Positions 17,207 to 25,040 of a stretch of 64,000 nt of DNA are shown piece after piece. The notes beneath the pieces were generated by a model. That model made no database searches, was not told where the DNA came from, and worked only from the letters and a program-made list of their open reading frames with translations. Source of the DNA: Candidatus Poribacteria bacterium (GTDB lineage: Bacteria; Poribacteria; WGA-4E; WGA-3G). The position numbers and the translations under genes were made by a program. Position 1 is the stretch's first letter; the number at the start of each line of letters is the position of its first letter. The stretch is taken from assembly GCA_958295945.1 (NCBI GenBank), contig OY282386.1, forward strand, positions 3,590,204 to 3,654,203, written 5' to 3'.

Positions 17207-18550
17207 TTAGCGATGTAGACGTTCCACCAAATCTTGTTGTGTGATTGGCTTATTCAAATCCATTAAATAGATATGAAACGCATCGCCCCTATCCGAAACA
17301 AAAGCAATATAACGACCATCTGGAGAGAATGTAGGTTGTATTGACCTTCCAATGTCATTTGTAATCTGTCTTTCGTTTTTTCCATTCGCATCAACGAGAT
17401 ATATTTCCCAGTCACCATATCTTGCAGACATAAATACAATTGTCTTTCCATCTGGAGAAACTGATGGATTATAACAGTCAAATCGGTTTGGATTGAAATG
17501 TCTCTCATTTTTCCCATCTATATTGATAGTATAGAGTTGGTTCACTTCGTCTCGTGAAGAGACAAAAATAATTCGCTTGCCATCAGGAAAAAAACTTGGA
17601 CTACCATCATCTGTATCATTATAGGTAAAACGCTTTGGTTTGATGTGTTCTGGAGTAAATTGAGTAAGATCAAGTTCACTTAATTCAAGTAGAAATAACT
17701 CTAAGTTCTCATCAACATTTGATTCGTAGACTACCCTGTTCCCTTCATGTGAAGACCGGGGCACGCGAGTACCGAAACTATTTGGAATAACACTACGGGT
17801 AACTTTACTATGGATATGGGTTAGGTTTAAACCTGCAAAGATAGGGGTTGATCCGCTACTCTGAATTAGAAGCTTGATTTCACGTGTATCTTTAGGCTCA
17901 CTACTATAGAATATATAATCAGGTTTATGAAGAAATGCAGGAGAATTGTCATTAAAATCTGTTGAATATGTTACACGTCGTGTGATTCGTCCATTCAAAT
18001 CCATCAAGTAGATTTCACCATTGTCAAGACGGAATGAAGCAAATGCAATTTGTGTCCCATCTAGTGAAAACATAGGTGAATAATTGTCAGAATCCCCTTT
18101 CGTTAGTTGTTTTGTTTTGTAACTATCCCCTACAAGTTCAATGAGTTTTTGTAGAACCTTGGTGTTTTTGGTGCTTTGCTGCACTTCTTTCAGCAAACGA
18201 AACGATGCATCTCTATCTCCTATATGAAGATAAGTATTTGCTAATTCAATTCTTGCTTCATTAAGTTTTTCTGGTTCTGATTCATAGAGTTGTGCGGCAT
18301 TTTCAAACTGAATTACTGCTTCATTGTAACGTCCCAATTCGTTGTAGGATTTGCCAAGTAACATAAGGATTTTGGGATTCTTCGGTTCTGTTTGTAAAAA
18401 TCCTTCCAATTCCTCCAATGCTGTTTGCGCATCACCTCTATCCAGCAATTCTTCGATCTCTTTGAAATCGTCAAATTGACATCCGAGTAAGAGCACAAAC
18501 AATGAACAAAATAATATGAGTGATGTATATATTAGTTTTGTTCTAAACAT
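17207..18550 (-). CDS. Lipoprotein with TPR and PD40/TolB-like propeller repeats
   Basis: From the chosen ATG at 18550 the protein is 447 residues. An upstream in-frame ATG at 18586 adds 12 residues; I prefer the shorter form because it gives a compact signal peptide. The signal ends in the lipobox LLGC, so the protein is probably lipid-anchored. A TPR-like helical part follows (about 25-130: AEVLMLLGKSYNELGRYNEAV-like pattern), then a beta-propeller with repeats of the PDGKxIxFxSxR type (PDGKRIIFVSSR, PDGKTIVFMSAR, PDGRYIAFVSDR). TolB-like propellers bind envelope partners. Its role here is not fixed. Confidence 0.8.
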   Translation of the reverse strand: MFRTKLIYTSLILFCSLFVLLLGCQFDDFKEIEELLDRGDAQTALEELEGFLQTEPKNPKILMLLGKSYNELGRYNEAVIQFENAAQLYESEPEKLNEARIELANTYLHIGDRDASFRLLKEVQQSTKNTKVLQKLIELVGDSYKTKQLTKGDSDNYSPMFSLDGTQIAFASFRLDNGEIYLMDLNGRITRRVTYSTDFNDNSPAFLHKPDYIFYSSEPKDTREIKLLIQSSGSTPIFAGLNLTHIHSKVTRSVIPNSFGTRVPRSSHEGNRVVYESNVDENLELFLLELSELDLTQFTPEHIKPKRFTYNDTDDGSPSFFPDGKRIIFVSSRDEVNQLYTINIDGKNERHFNPNRFDCYNPSVSPDGKTIVFMSARYGDWEIYLVDANGKNERQITNDIGRSIQPTFSPDGRYIAFVSDRGDAFHIYLMDLNKPITQQDLVERLHR

Positions 18551-18680
18551 ATTAGGTCTAACAACTTTTGCAGTTAGTAATAGCATGAACGTGCAGATGT
18601 CAGTCTCATTATATTATGTTTCATTCCTCAACCCAACATACAATATACTTCAGTTCGCTTATATCAAACTCATTTAGGCT

Positions 18681-19154
18681 CTAAATCGCAGATGTTCTGT
18701 TTCTTTGATATGTCCTAATGTCTATTTCATGTTCAACACGCCAACCATCATAGACTGCATAGAACCAACATAATACTATTTGCAATAGTGCAGTAACTTT
18801 TAGAAACATAGATGGACGAAACCACAAGCTCTTTCCATCATCAAATGTCCAAAGTTGAATAGCATTATCAATAACCATATCATCACTATCGCCTGCAACA
18901 AATCCACTACTGGCATCTGATTGAAATTTGAAAAGATCGCTCAATTCTCTTACAGGATATGAGTTGAGATAGAATAATACTACACCAGTCAAGAAAATGA
19001 AAAATACAATAAATGCTTTTATCAATCTATGTAAATATAACTGCCCCAAACCTGGTATTATTCCCGACAGAATCATAGCAGTATAAGAACGCGGTGGAGA
19101 TGATTGAATTTGCTCGTTAGCATCTGATTGATATTGAGAAGCAGATTCACGCAT
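18681..19154 (-). CDS. Small membrane protein with a PGLGQLY motif
   Basis: The 157-residue protein has a polar N-terminus, then ILSGIIPGLGQLYLHRLIKAFIVFFIFL with two or three membrane helices. The PGLGQLY(x)HR motif is shared by the TM2-like and DUF5683-like membrane families. A polar loop with FKFQSDASSGF and a final helix ending before a basic tail complete it. No enzymatic motif is seen. It sits 3 bp from the EamA-like transporter gene in the same direction. Confidence 0.6.
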   Translation of the reverse strand: MRESASQYQSDANEQIQSSPPRSYTAMILSGIIPGLGQLYLHRLIKAFIVFFIFLTGVVLFYLNSYPVRELSDLFKFQSDASSGFVAGDSDDMVIDNAIQLWTFDDGKSLWFRPSMFLKVTALLQIVLCWFYAVYDGWRVEHEIDIRTYQRNRTSAI

Positions 19155-19157
19155 GCT

Positions 19158-19526
19158 TTATGCCTCTCCTTGGGCAACAAGATAGACACCGATACATATT
19201 ATTATTGCTCCGATAATACGAACTCTTGGGATAGATTCTTTAAAGAATAACCATGAAAATGGTATTGTAAGAACATAACCTAAACTCAACATAGGATATG
19301 CGATACTAAGCTTAACACGGGAAAGAATAACAAGCCAAACGAAGGTAGTAAATCCGTAAATAGAAATCCCACCTAAAACAAATGGATTAAAAATCACTTG
19401 TGTTAGTTTAGGAAAAAGTTCACGAAAACTGTTGATACGTCCAACTTCACTAACTCCCTGTTTGAGTAGGATTTGTCCAATTACTGTCAGTAAAACGTTA
19501 AATATTAAGAGTATATAGTCTTTCAT
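19158..19526 (-). CDS. EamA/SMR-type small transporter (ArnE/ArnF-like)
   Basis: The 122-residue protein has four predicted membrane helices, the size and layout of SMR proteins and of the ArnE/ArnF flippase subunits. Family cues are GQILLKQGV near the N-terminus and the last helix pair PRVRIIGAIIICIGVYLVAQG. ArnEF moves a lipid-linked aminosugar; other EamA members export small molecules. No arn cluster is here, so the cargo is unknown. It is probably transcribed with the PGLGQLY membrane gene that starts 3 bp downstream of its stop. Confidence 0.75.
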   Translation of the reverse strand: MKDYILLIFNVLLTVIGQILLKQGVSEVGRINSFRELFPKLTQVIFNPFVLGGISIYGFTTFVWLVILSRVKLSIAYPMLSLGYVLTIPFSWLFFKESIPRVRIIGAIIICIGVYLVAQGEA

Positions 19527-19577
19527 AAAAGTATTATACCACAGATAGACAAGATTTTCAATTTGTATGTATTGTTG

Positions 19578-19632
19578 GGGTGTGTAAAGTTTTTGTCACT
19601 AACTTCTTACCATGAATTGTAGGTCGGGTCTC
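19578..19632 (+). repeat. Left-end fragment of the 175-bp MITE-like element
   Basis: GGGTGTGTAAAGTTTTTGTC and the following ACTAACTTCTTACCATGAATTGTAGG match the left part of the elements at 40574 and 41810, then the similarity decays after TCGGGTCTCCGTGCCC. The right end is absent, so this is a truncated copy. Confidence 0.7.
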
Positions 19633-20492
19633 CGTGCCCCGAAACCTCTCAATCCTGAAAATCTACTAATCCTGCAAATCCTGGTTCAGACAATCGTGGT
19701 TTCAAACCGCTCCAACAAGAGTCTCGTAGACGCGCAATTCATTGCGCCTCTTACATTCTCCTGCAAATCCTGGTTCAGACAATTCCTGCAAATCCAGATT
19801 CAAACAAATCCACCCCCAAATCACTTGGTCATCCATTGTCCTCACCCCTAAAAATCCTTCACATCCACGTCACAACCGGTTATAATACAACCACAACAAA
19901 ACAGCCAAAAATACCAACGACAAAAACAACACACATTTCACAAAAAAAAACGCAAAACAACACACAAACCTTTACAAACCCAGACAGGTACAGACCGCAC
20001 AGACAACACACAAAAAAGGGGCACTGTGTGAAAAACAACACAATACGGTGTGAAAATCAAAACTCTTCATATTGTTGGAGCACTTTAAAACCGCGATTTT
20101 CAACGATGGTTGGAGCACTTTATCGTGGAACATAGAATTATATTTATACTTACTATCAACGGTAGGCGAGGCTTCCTAACCTCACCTGATCAATGTGTCC
20201 AATTAATTCAATAATTTACCATAATACACAAAAATCACACAACAAACCACAATGAAGCGAGGAATAGAATATTACAAACTGTAAAATAGAACAGAGAGAC
20301 ACAGCAAAACAGTACCAAGAACTGTCCAAAAAATGAACAATTAATGAAAAAAAATACCCTATTTACTTGTTTTTTCAAAATTCAGTCAAGACAAAATACC
20401 GTCATAAACCCACATTATAACAATAACGAGAACACTATGCAGAAAAAACTAAGAAAACAAGTAAAAATTATATATAGTGAATTATAAATATA

Positions 20493-20606
20493 ATACCATT
20501 TCTAATAGAAAACGCCGCATTTTTGTACCACAAACTGCCAGTTTGTGCAGTCCTTCAAGACATTCTTAACAAATGCTAATGGGATATACATTTATAGAAA
20601 TGGTAT
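20493..20606. repeat. 114-bp inverted-repeat element with perfect 12-bp ends
   Basis: ATACCATTTCTA at 20493-20504 is the exact reverse complement of TAGAAATGGTAT at 20595-20606. Between them is a second hairpin, CACAAACTG/CAGTTTGTG. Size and symmetry are those of a MITE or a foldable non-coding element. No second full copy was seen in the window. Confidence 0.6.
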
Positions 20607-20630
20607 AAGTTGACATTTTCGTCCCATGGT

Positions 20631-20654
20631 AGGCGAGGTTTCCTAACCTCGCCT
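20631..20654. repeat. GGCGAGG-type hairpin
   Basis: AGGCGAGGTT (20631-20640) pairs perfectly with AACCTCGCCT (20645-20654) across TCCT. It has the same plan and loop as the hairpin at 2982-3003, and a looser version lies at 20164-20187 (GGCGAGG/CCTCACC). Confidence 0.7.
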
Positions 20655-20734
20655 ATGCAGAGTGTTCAAGTCCTTTCAAAATCCACTATAGTTGGATGGT
20701 TCTGAATCATTGCTCTAATTTTCTGAGTTTGAAT

Positions 20735-20766
20735 AGGTGTGTAAAGTTATTGTCACTAACTTCTCA
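20735..20766 (+). repeat. Second partial left end of the 175-bp element
   Basis: AGGTGTGTAAAGTTATTGTC followed by ACTAACTTCTC matches the first 32 bp of the element family at 40574 and 41810. No internal or right-end sequence follows, so it is a short remnant just upstream of the dioxygenase gene and may lie in its promoter region. Confidence 0.6.
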
Positions 20767-20876
20767 CCATCCAAGCTAAAATAAAAGTTTGACATCAGCA
20801 ATCATATACGGTAACATATCAACACGATACATATCAAAAGCACAAATTCACAATATGTAGGAGAGAATATTCTTCA

Positions 20877-21704
20877 ATGCCAATTAAGGACGCATTACCA
20901 GATCTCAATCGGGAACTAAAGTTCTTTCCAGCTGAAATCGAAACTCCATCAACATTAACAGCAGAGCAGATCCAACATTTTAATGATTACGGCTTTCTAT
21001 CTCCATTAGATGTATATTCCGAAGACGAAATATCGCAACATCGTGAGTATTTCAACAAACTGATGGATAAAGTCTTAGCTGACGGTGGAAACAGCTATTC
21101 CATTAACGGGTGGCATACGCGCTGTGCAGGAATCCACGATCTTATCACTGAAGACAGAATACTGGATTATGTCCAAGACCTACTCGGTGAAAACCTAATT
21201 TGTTGGGGTACACACTACTTTTGCAAACTACCGGGTGAAGATAAACAAGTCAGTTGGCATCAGGATGCATCCTATTGGCCCCTCTCACCAAGTAAGACTG
21301 TCACTGTTTGGTTAGCAATCGATGACGCTTATGTTGAAAACGGGGCGATGACTGTTATTCCAAGATCTCACCGACACGGACAGATTGAATTCGAACGGAG
21401 TACCGCAGAAGAAAAGAACGTACTAAATCAAACTGTCATTCAACCGGAACAGTATGGTGATGCTCCTTATCCTTTTGAGATGAAAGCAGGACAAATGTCT
21501 CTTCATTCAGACCTATTATTACACGGATCTGAACCGAACACATCTGATCGGAGAAGATGTGGTCTGACAATGCGATTTGTTCCGCCAGAAGTCCATGCAG
21601 CTAACAATTGGAACCAACGCGCTATAATTGCACGAGGAAGCGATCCAACTGGACATTGGGTTCATAACCCACGTCCTGATGACGATACAATAGACATTAT
21701 ATGA
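20877..21704 (+). CDS. Phytanoyl-CoA dioxygenase (PhyH) family protein
   Basis: The 275-residue protein is an Fe(II)/2-oxoglutarate-dependent oxygenase. The iron ligands are His128 and Asp130 in WHQDASYW and the distal His216 in LLLHGSEPN; Arg227 or Arg233 (RRCGLTMRF) would bind 2-oxoglutarate. The set is complete, so it should be active. PhyH-family enzymes hydroxylate many small molecules, and such genes are numerous in sponge-symbiont-like bacteria. An AGGAGA ribosome-binding site lies upstream of the ATG. No partner gene shows the substrate, and an IS element follows directly. Confidence 0.92.
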   Translation: MPIKDALPDLNRELKFFPAEIETPSTLTAEQIQHFNDYGFLSPLDVYSEDEISQHREYFNKLMDKVLADGGNSYSINGWHTRCAGIHDLITEDRILDYVQDLLGENLICWGTHYFCKLPGEDKQVSWHQDASYWPLSPSKTVTVWLAIDDAYVENGAMTVIPRSHRHGQIEFERSTAEEKNVLNQTVIQPEQYGDAPYPFEMKAGQMSLHSDLLLHGSEPNTSDRRRCGLTMRFVPPEVHAANNWNQRAIIARGSDPTGHWVHNPRPDDDTIDII

Positions 21705-21747
21705 ATTTAAATTACAGTTGATTTCAATTTAAATTAAAGTTGATTTC
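21704..21747 (+). repeat. Two tandem 22-bp units between PhyH and the IS5-like transposase
   Basis: AATTTAAATTACAGTTGATTTC (21704-21725) is repeated at 21726-21747 with one change (C to A). It begins inside the PhyH stop codon. It may be part of the transposon end, but a matching inverted copy was not found after the transposase. Confidence 0.6.
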
Positions 21748-21785
21748 TGGCATAATAAAGAAAATTATGCTTTGGAGATTAACTC

Positions 21786-21968
21786 ATGAACAAATATGAT
21801 GAAATAAAGGACGATCCGGGTAAGTTCCAAAAACTAACGGGTTGGACGACTGAAGAATTTTTGGCACTTCTTCCGATTTGGACGACACATTTTTTAGCGT
21901 TTGTCTCTACAAAAACACTTGATGGTCAAGAACGAAAAAAAACGGCGTTATACCACTTACAAAAATAG
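21786..21968 (+). CDS. IS5-like transposase, N-terminal frame (orfA)
   Basis: The 60-residue product contains the HTH-like DNA-binding start of the transposase and reads through the A8 run to DGQERKKTALYHLQK before stopping. The sequence up to DGQERK continues the transposase family pattern; what follows is out of frame. A shift at A8 (one base forward, or two back) would join it to the second frame. Confidence 0.7.
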   Translation: MNKYDEIKDDPGKFQKLTGWTTEEFLALLPIWTTHFLAFVSTKTLDGQERKKTALYHLQK

Positions 21969-22734
21969 TCGTTTGTCAAATATGGAAGATAAACTTCTGT
22001 TTATTTTGATTTCTGGACGACACGCATGGACCCAAGATGCTCATGGTATGTTCTTTGATATGTCTCAACCTGAGACAAATAAATGGATACACCTACTTTC
22101 ACCGATATTAGACCAGGCATTAGATGAACTCGGTGAGTTGCCATCTCGTGAGGCAACTCCTGATACTTTTGAAAAAGAGACAGTTGTTGAAAGTGACACA
22201 CCGGCACCCGAACATTATTTCCAAGATTGCACAGAGCGTCCGATACAGCGTCCGAAAGACCAACAAGCACAGAAGGACTATTATAGTGGCAAAAAGAAAC
22301 ACCATACTGTCCAGAATAATCTGCTTATTAATGCTGCGTGCAAGATATTGGTATTGTCTCCTACTTACAAAGGCAGCAGACATGATAAACGTATTGCCGA
22401 TGAAACAGTATCTTTTTTGCCAAGTGGTAGTTATTTATACCAAGATTCCGGTTTTTTAGGTTTTAATCTTGCTGGTATTACTGTTGTCCAACCGAAAAAG
22501 AAACCCAAAGGTGGTGAACTGACAGCAGCTGAAAAAGCAAGAAACCGGGAAATATCGTCTATCCGTATCCGTGTAGAACATGTGATTAGTGGTGTCAAAA
22601 GATACCGCATAGTCAAAGACAAGTTGCGCAATTGGAAACAAGGTTTCAGCGATTTAGTCATGAAAATCTGTTGTGGATTACATAACTTTCGTCTAAACTT
22701 CAGACCTTGGTGTTATGACAAACATTTCGATTAA
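21901..22734 (+). CDS. IS5-like transposase, catalytic frame (orfB)
   Basis: The frame is open from 21901, but family-like sequence begins only after the A8 run, at KKRRYTTYKNSRL. It carries the whole DDE_4 nuclease core, ending with the GLHNFRLNFRP motif close to the C-terminus. The real product is probably an orfA-orfB fusion made by frameshifting or transcript slippage. Without it the DNA-binding part would be lacking. Confidence 0.75.
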   Translation: MSLQKHLMVKNEKKRRYTTYKNSRLSNMEDKLLFILISGRHAWTQDAHGMFFDMSQPETNKWIHLLSPILDQALDELGELPSREATPDTFEKETVVESDTPAPEHYFQDCTERPIQRPKDQQAQKDYYSGKKKHHTVQNNLLINAACKILVLSPTYKGSRHDKRIADETVSFLPSGSYLYQDSGFLGFNLAGITVVQPKKKPKGGELTAAEKARNREISSIRIRVEHVISGVKRYRIVKDKLRNWKQGFSDLVMKICCGLHNFRLNFRPWCYDKHFD

Positions 22735-22772
22735 ACTTATATAATGTCTATTATATAACAAGGAGATTACCG

Positions 22773-23567
22773 ATGAAAAAACTAATCCTTTTCCTATTGA
22801 TCATGATGACACCCTGGCTGGCTATGAGTGCCCCTCCCAAAGGAATGGTGCTGGTTCCTGCAGGTGAATTTACAATGGGCACAGACGATCCGAACGCACC
22901 TGCTGACCAACGTCCAGCACGTAAAGTGAATGTGGATGCATTCTACATAGACAAACACGAAGTCACCAACGCTCAATTCAAGGAATTTATCTTGGCAGGT
23001 GGATACAACAAGCGAGAATACTGGACAAAAGAGGGGTGGAACTTCATTCAAAAGAAACGTGTTTACTATAGTTACCCAAAAAAGAAAAAATATCGTATTG
23101 AAAAGCCACTCGGCTTTGGAGATAACGTAATCTCGACAGCACCGGACCATCCGGTTATCGGTGTGAGTTGGTATGAAGCTGCTGCCTACGCAAAATGGGC
23201 AGGAAAACGACTGCCTTCGGAAACAGAATGGGAGAAAGCAGCCAGAGGCACAGAAGCACGCATCTATCCATGGGGTAACGACTTTGATTTTTCCAAACTT
23301 GATTACTTTCCGACCCATAAAAAGTTATCACCTGTTGGCAGTTATCCAGAAGGGGCAAGTCCTTACGGTGTGTTGGATATGTCAGGAAACGTATCTGAAT
23401 GGTGCGCGGATAATATACATGGTAAAGACACAAAAGCCATAAGGGGTGGAGGGTGGAATTCCATGCAACTCCACCTAACGTGTATACATCATGTAGCAAA
23501 ACCACCTACACACCGTTCCTATTCGCTTGGGTTTAGGTGTGCAAAATCCGTAAAAGAAAATCCGTAA
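22773..23567 (+). CDS. Secreted SUMF1/formylglycine-generating-enzyme-like protein
   Basis: The 264-residue protein has a signal peptide (about 1-19) and a full FGE-sulfatase fold: MVLVPAGEFTMGTD at the start, FYIDKHEVTNAQFKEF, PVIGVSWYEAAAYAKWAGKRLPSETEWEKAARG, YGVLDMSGNVSEWCAD, RGGGWN and the closing LGFRCA. True FGE enzymes have a Cys pair after the RGGS motif. Here the segment RGGGWNSMQLHLTCIHH has a single cysteine at a different place, so formylglycine formation is unlikely. A binding or structural role is more likely. A strong AAGGAG ribosome-binding site precedes the ATG. It starts a same-strand run of secreted or membrane genes. Confidence 0.85.
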   Translation: MKKLILFLLIMMTPWLAMSAPPKGMVLVPAGEFTMGTDDPNAPADQRPARKVNVDAFYIDKHEVTNAQFKEFILAGGYNKREYWTKEGWNFIQKKRVYYSYPKKKKYRIEKPLGFGDNVISTAPDHPVIGVSWYEAAAYAKWAGKRLPSETEWEKAARGTEARIYPWGNDFDFSKLDYFPTHKKLSPVGSYPEGASPYGVLDMSGNVSEWCADNIHGKDTKAIRGGGWNSMQLHLTCIHHVAKPPTHRSYSLGFRCAKSVKENP

Positions 23568-23583
23568 AAGAGGAGTAACTAAA

Positions 23584-24294
23584 ATGAGAAAACTATTTGT
23601 CGTTGGCATCGTGAGTGTAGTTGTATTGATTGCATGGGTGTTATTTCTAAATTATGATTTGGAACGTTTTGAAAAGGAACTTACTTTTGTACCTTTGCCA
23701 CAACAAGATTCAAATACTGGTTCGAATAAGACAGGTATCCAAAACGAAAACTCACAAAAACCACTTGAAAATGGCGGGACATCTTTGCAAACTACGGAAC
23801 CACTTGAATCTTTTCAGCCTCAAAATAATATCAATACAGATATGGTCGCAGACAAGGGTGACACTGCATTTGATGTCTTACAAATTGATCTACAACAAAC
23901 GCTTGTGAATTCTGACATCTCTCCAGAATTAATGAAGATATTTACAAGTTATAGTCCATTAAATAATGAAATAGACAAACTTAATTTGGAGCTTACTCCC
24001 TTGCAGGAACAGTATTCAAGCTTAAGTGACCGTCGTAGAGAAATTCATGATCAACTCGGTGTAGGCAACCTTAATAGAGCAACAGTAAATGCTTTATATG
24101 CAGAACTTAATGAAATAAGTGAATGGAGTGACGGGAATGTGTCAAGAATATTTGAGCTTCAGGATGAAGTTAGTAAAATCCGAGAAGAACAATTAAACCT
24201 CTTAAAAGAAAATGGTTTTTCATCTTTAGAGGAATTTTTAATTCCTCATGGCGAGACCTATTTCAATTGGTATTCTGGGAGAAACAATGAATAA
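23584..24294 (+). CDS. Membrane-anchored coiled-coil protein, unknown function
   Basis: The 236-residue protein has one N-terminal membrane helix (about 5-24), a polar Asn/Gln/Thr-rich linker, and a helical, heptad-like second half (LNNEIDKLNLELTPLQEQYSSLSDRRREIHDQL and ISRIFELQDEVSKIREEQLNLL-like patterns). It resembles periplasmic coiled-coil spacers. It follows the SUMF1-like gene by 16 bp with an AGGAG ribosome-binding site. A hairpin terminator lies just downstream. I recognise no named family. Confidence 0.55.
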   Translation: MRKLFVVGIVSVVVLIAWVLFLNYDLERFEKELTFVPLPQQDSNTGSNKTGIQNENSQKPLENGGTSLQTTEPLESFQPQNNINTDMVADKGDTAFDVLQIDLQQTLVNSDISPELMKIFTSYSPLNNEIDKLNLELTPLQEQYSSLSDRRREIHDQLGVGNLNRATVNALYAELNEISEWSDGNVSRIFELQDEVSKIREEQLNLLKENGFSSLEEFLIPHGETYFNWYSGRNNE

Positions 24295-24339
24295 AATCTT
24301 AACGCGAAAACACGGGAATACTGTGAATTCGCGAATAAT

Positions 24340-24360
24340 CCAGAGACCCCCTCTGGTTTT
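24340..24360 (+). terminator. Rho-independent terminator after the coiled-coil gene
   Basis: CCAGAG (24340-24345), loop ACCCC, CTCTGG (24351-24356) and TTTT (24357-24360) form a compact stem with a T tract. It separates the SUMF1-like/coiled-coil pair from the next gene. Confidence 0.75.
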
Positions 24361-24424
24361 ACGTCCTTCGGTGTTTCCGATTGACATAATGTTAGTATCT
24401 ATTAATTAATAAAAGGAGTTTTCA

Positions 24425-24880
24425 ATGAAAACCTTAATGTTTAGTCTTACCTTTGTGGTAGTCTTAGTTCTTTATGGCGCGGGTTTTTTTGTCCCCGAAA
24501 CGCAAGGTATAGAGAACACTTTAGACGGACACGTTGTTCTCAATGATGCTGAGATGTCACAGTTGGTTGGAGGACCTTTTATACCTCCACACCACCGTAA
24601 TAAAAGACATCTTGTCTCAAAGGGAAACGGTGAAAAACCTCCTGACTGTAATGTTGCCCCCGCACTTTGTCCTTTAGGCGTAAGTAAACATGTCATTTAC
24701 CCCGATTGGGGTTGTGAATATTGTGGGTCTGAGAATGTTAAAATCTATCAATGGGTAAATGATAGGATAATTAGTGCAACATTTAGATGCATAATCTTTG
24801 GTGGAAATTGTGAGCAAAGAAAAAATGTTCATAGACGTAGTGATAGTTGTGAGAAAGAAGTAGGCGATTGCGTCCCCTAA
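24425..24880 (+). CDS. Secreted Cys-rich protein with a double-glycine-like leader motif
   Basis: The 151-residue product has a hydrophobic N-terminus (about 5-23). Then comes VVLNDAEMSQLVGG (37-50), which closely resembles the ELSxxELxxxxGG cleavage region of double-glycine leaders. After Gly50 there are 101 residues with eight cysteines (75, 82, 97, 100, 122, 129, 142, 149) and a basic stretch (HHRNKRH). The GG motif behind a membrane segment is unusual. It could mark cleavage by a C39-type protease; the downstream gene ends in a C39-like fragment. Ribosome-binding site AAGGAG. I do not know a family for the mature part. Confidence 0.6.
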   Translation: MKTLMFSLTFVVVLVLYGAGFFVPETQGIENTLDGHVVLNDAEMSQLVGGPFIPPHHRNKRHLVSKGNGEKPPDCNVAPALCPLGVSKHVIYPDWGCEYCGSENVKIYQWVNDRIISATFRCIIFGGNCEQRKNVHRRSDSCEKEVGDCVP

Positions 24881-25040
24881 TAATGTTTCAACAGTAGGAT
24901 GAAGTCTCACCAAACCTTAGGACAAAGTTGATTTGCTTTTGAGGTGGTAAGCACTTTATGCAATTGTCCATAACCGATACGGATAGAAATACAATGTATG
25001 ATATTTGTCCGCATCTTACATAATTATGAGGAAATTCAAA

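Larger units (their letters stand above)
19527..20876. other. Gene-free 1.35-kb nest of short repeats
   Basis: No convincing gene lies here. From left to right it holds a 175-bp-type element left end (19578), three copies of a CCTGCAAATCC unit (near 19671, 19760, 19785), a palindrome-containing CGTAGACGCGCAATT segment at 19725-19750, an A/C-rich strand-biased stretch (about 19855-20040), GTTGGAGCACTTTA repeated at about 20073 and 20108, a hairpin at 20164-20187, an inverted-repeat element at 20493-20606, a hairpin at 20631-20654 and a second partial left end at 20735. The pattern suggests repeated insertion and decay of small non-coding elements. Confidence 0.7.
21786..22734 (+). mobile_element. 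IS5-like insertion sequence (DDE_4 / HARBI1-type transposase, two frames)
   Basis: The transposase is encoded in two overlapping frames joined at an A8 run (21936-21943). Joined, it runs from the HTH-type N-terminus (FQKLTGWTTEEFLALLPIW) through DGQERK into KRRYTTYKNSRL and the catalytic core. The DDE residues are visible: Asp in QDCTERPI, Asp in GSRHDKRIAD and Glu in RIRVEHVISG. Inverted terminal repeats could not be fixed, so the coordinates cover only the coding part. The element lies between the PhyH gene and the SUMF1-like gene. Confidence 0.8.

Noticed and set aside
19671..19808. Three CCTGCAAATCC units considered as a CRISPR remnant
   Set aside because: Copies are irregular in spacing (about 89 and 25 bp) and diverged, without repeat-spacer alternation or cas genes.
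19836..20135. Frame of 99 codons in the A/C-rich stretch
   Set aside because: The Thr/Asn/Lys/Gln-rich translation follows from the base composition. No ribosome-binding site and no family-like sequence.
21704..22772. Terminal inverted repeats of the IS5-like element
   Set aside because: The 22-bp tandem units on the left and the sequence right of the transposase share only about 7 of 10 bases over the best stretch, too weak to define ends.
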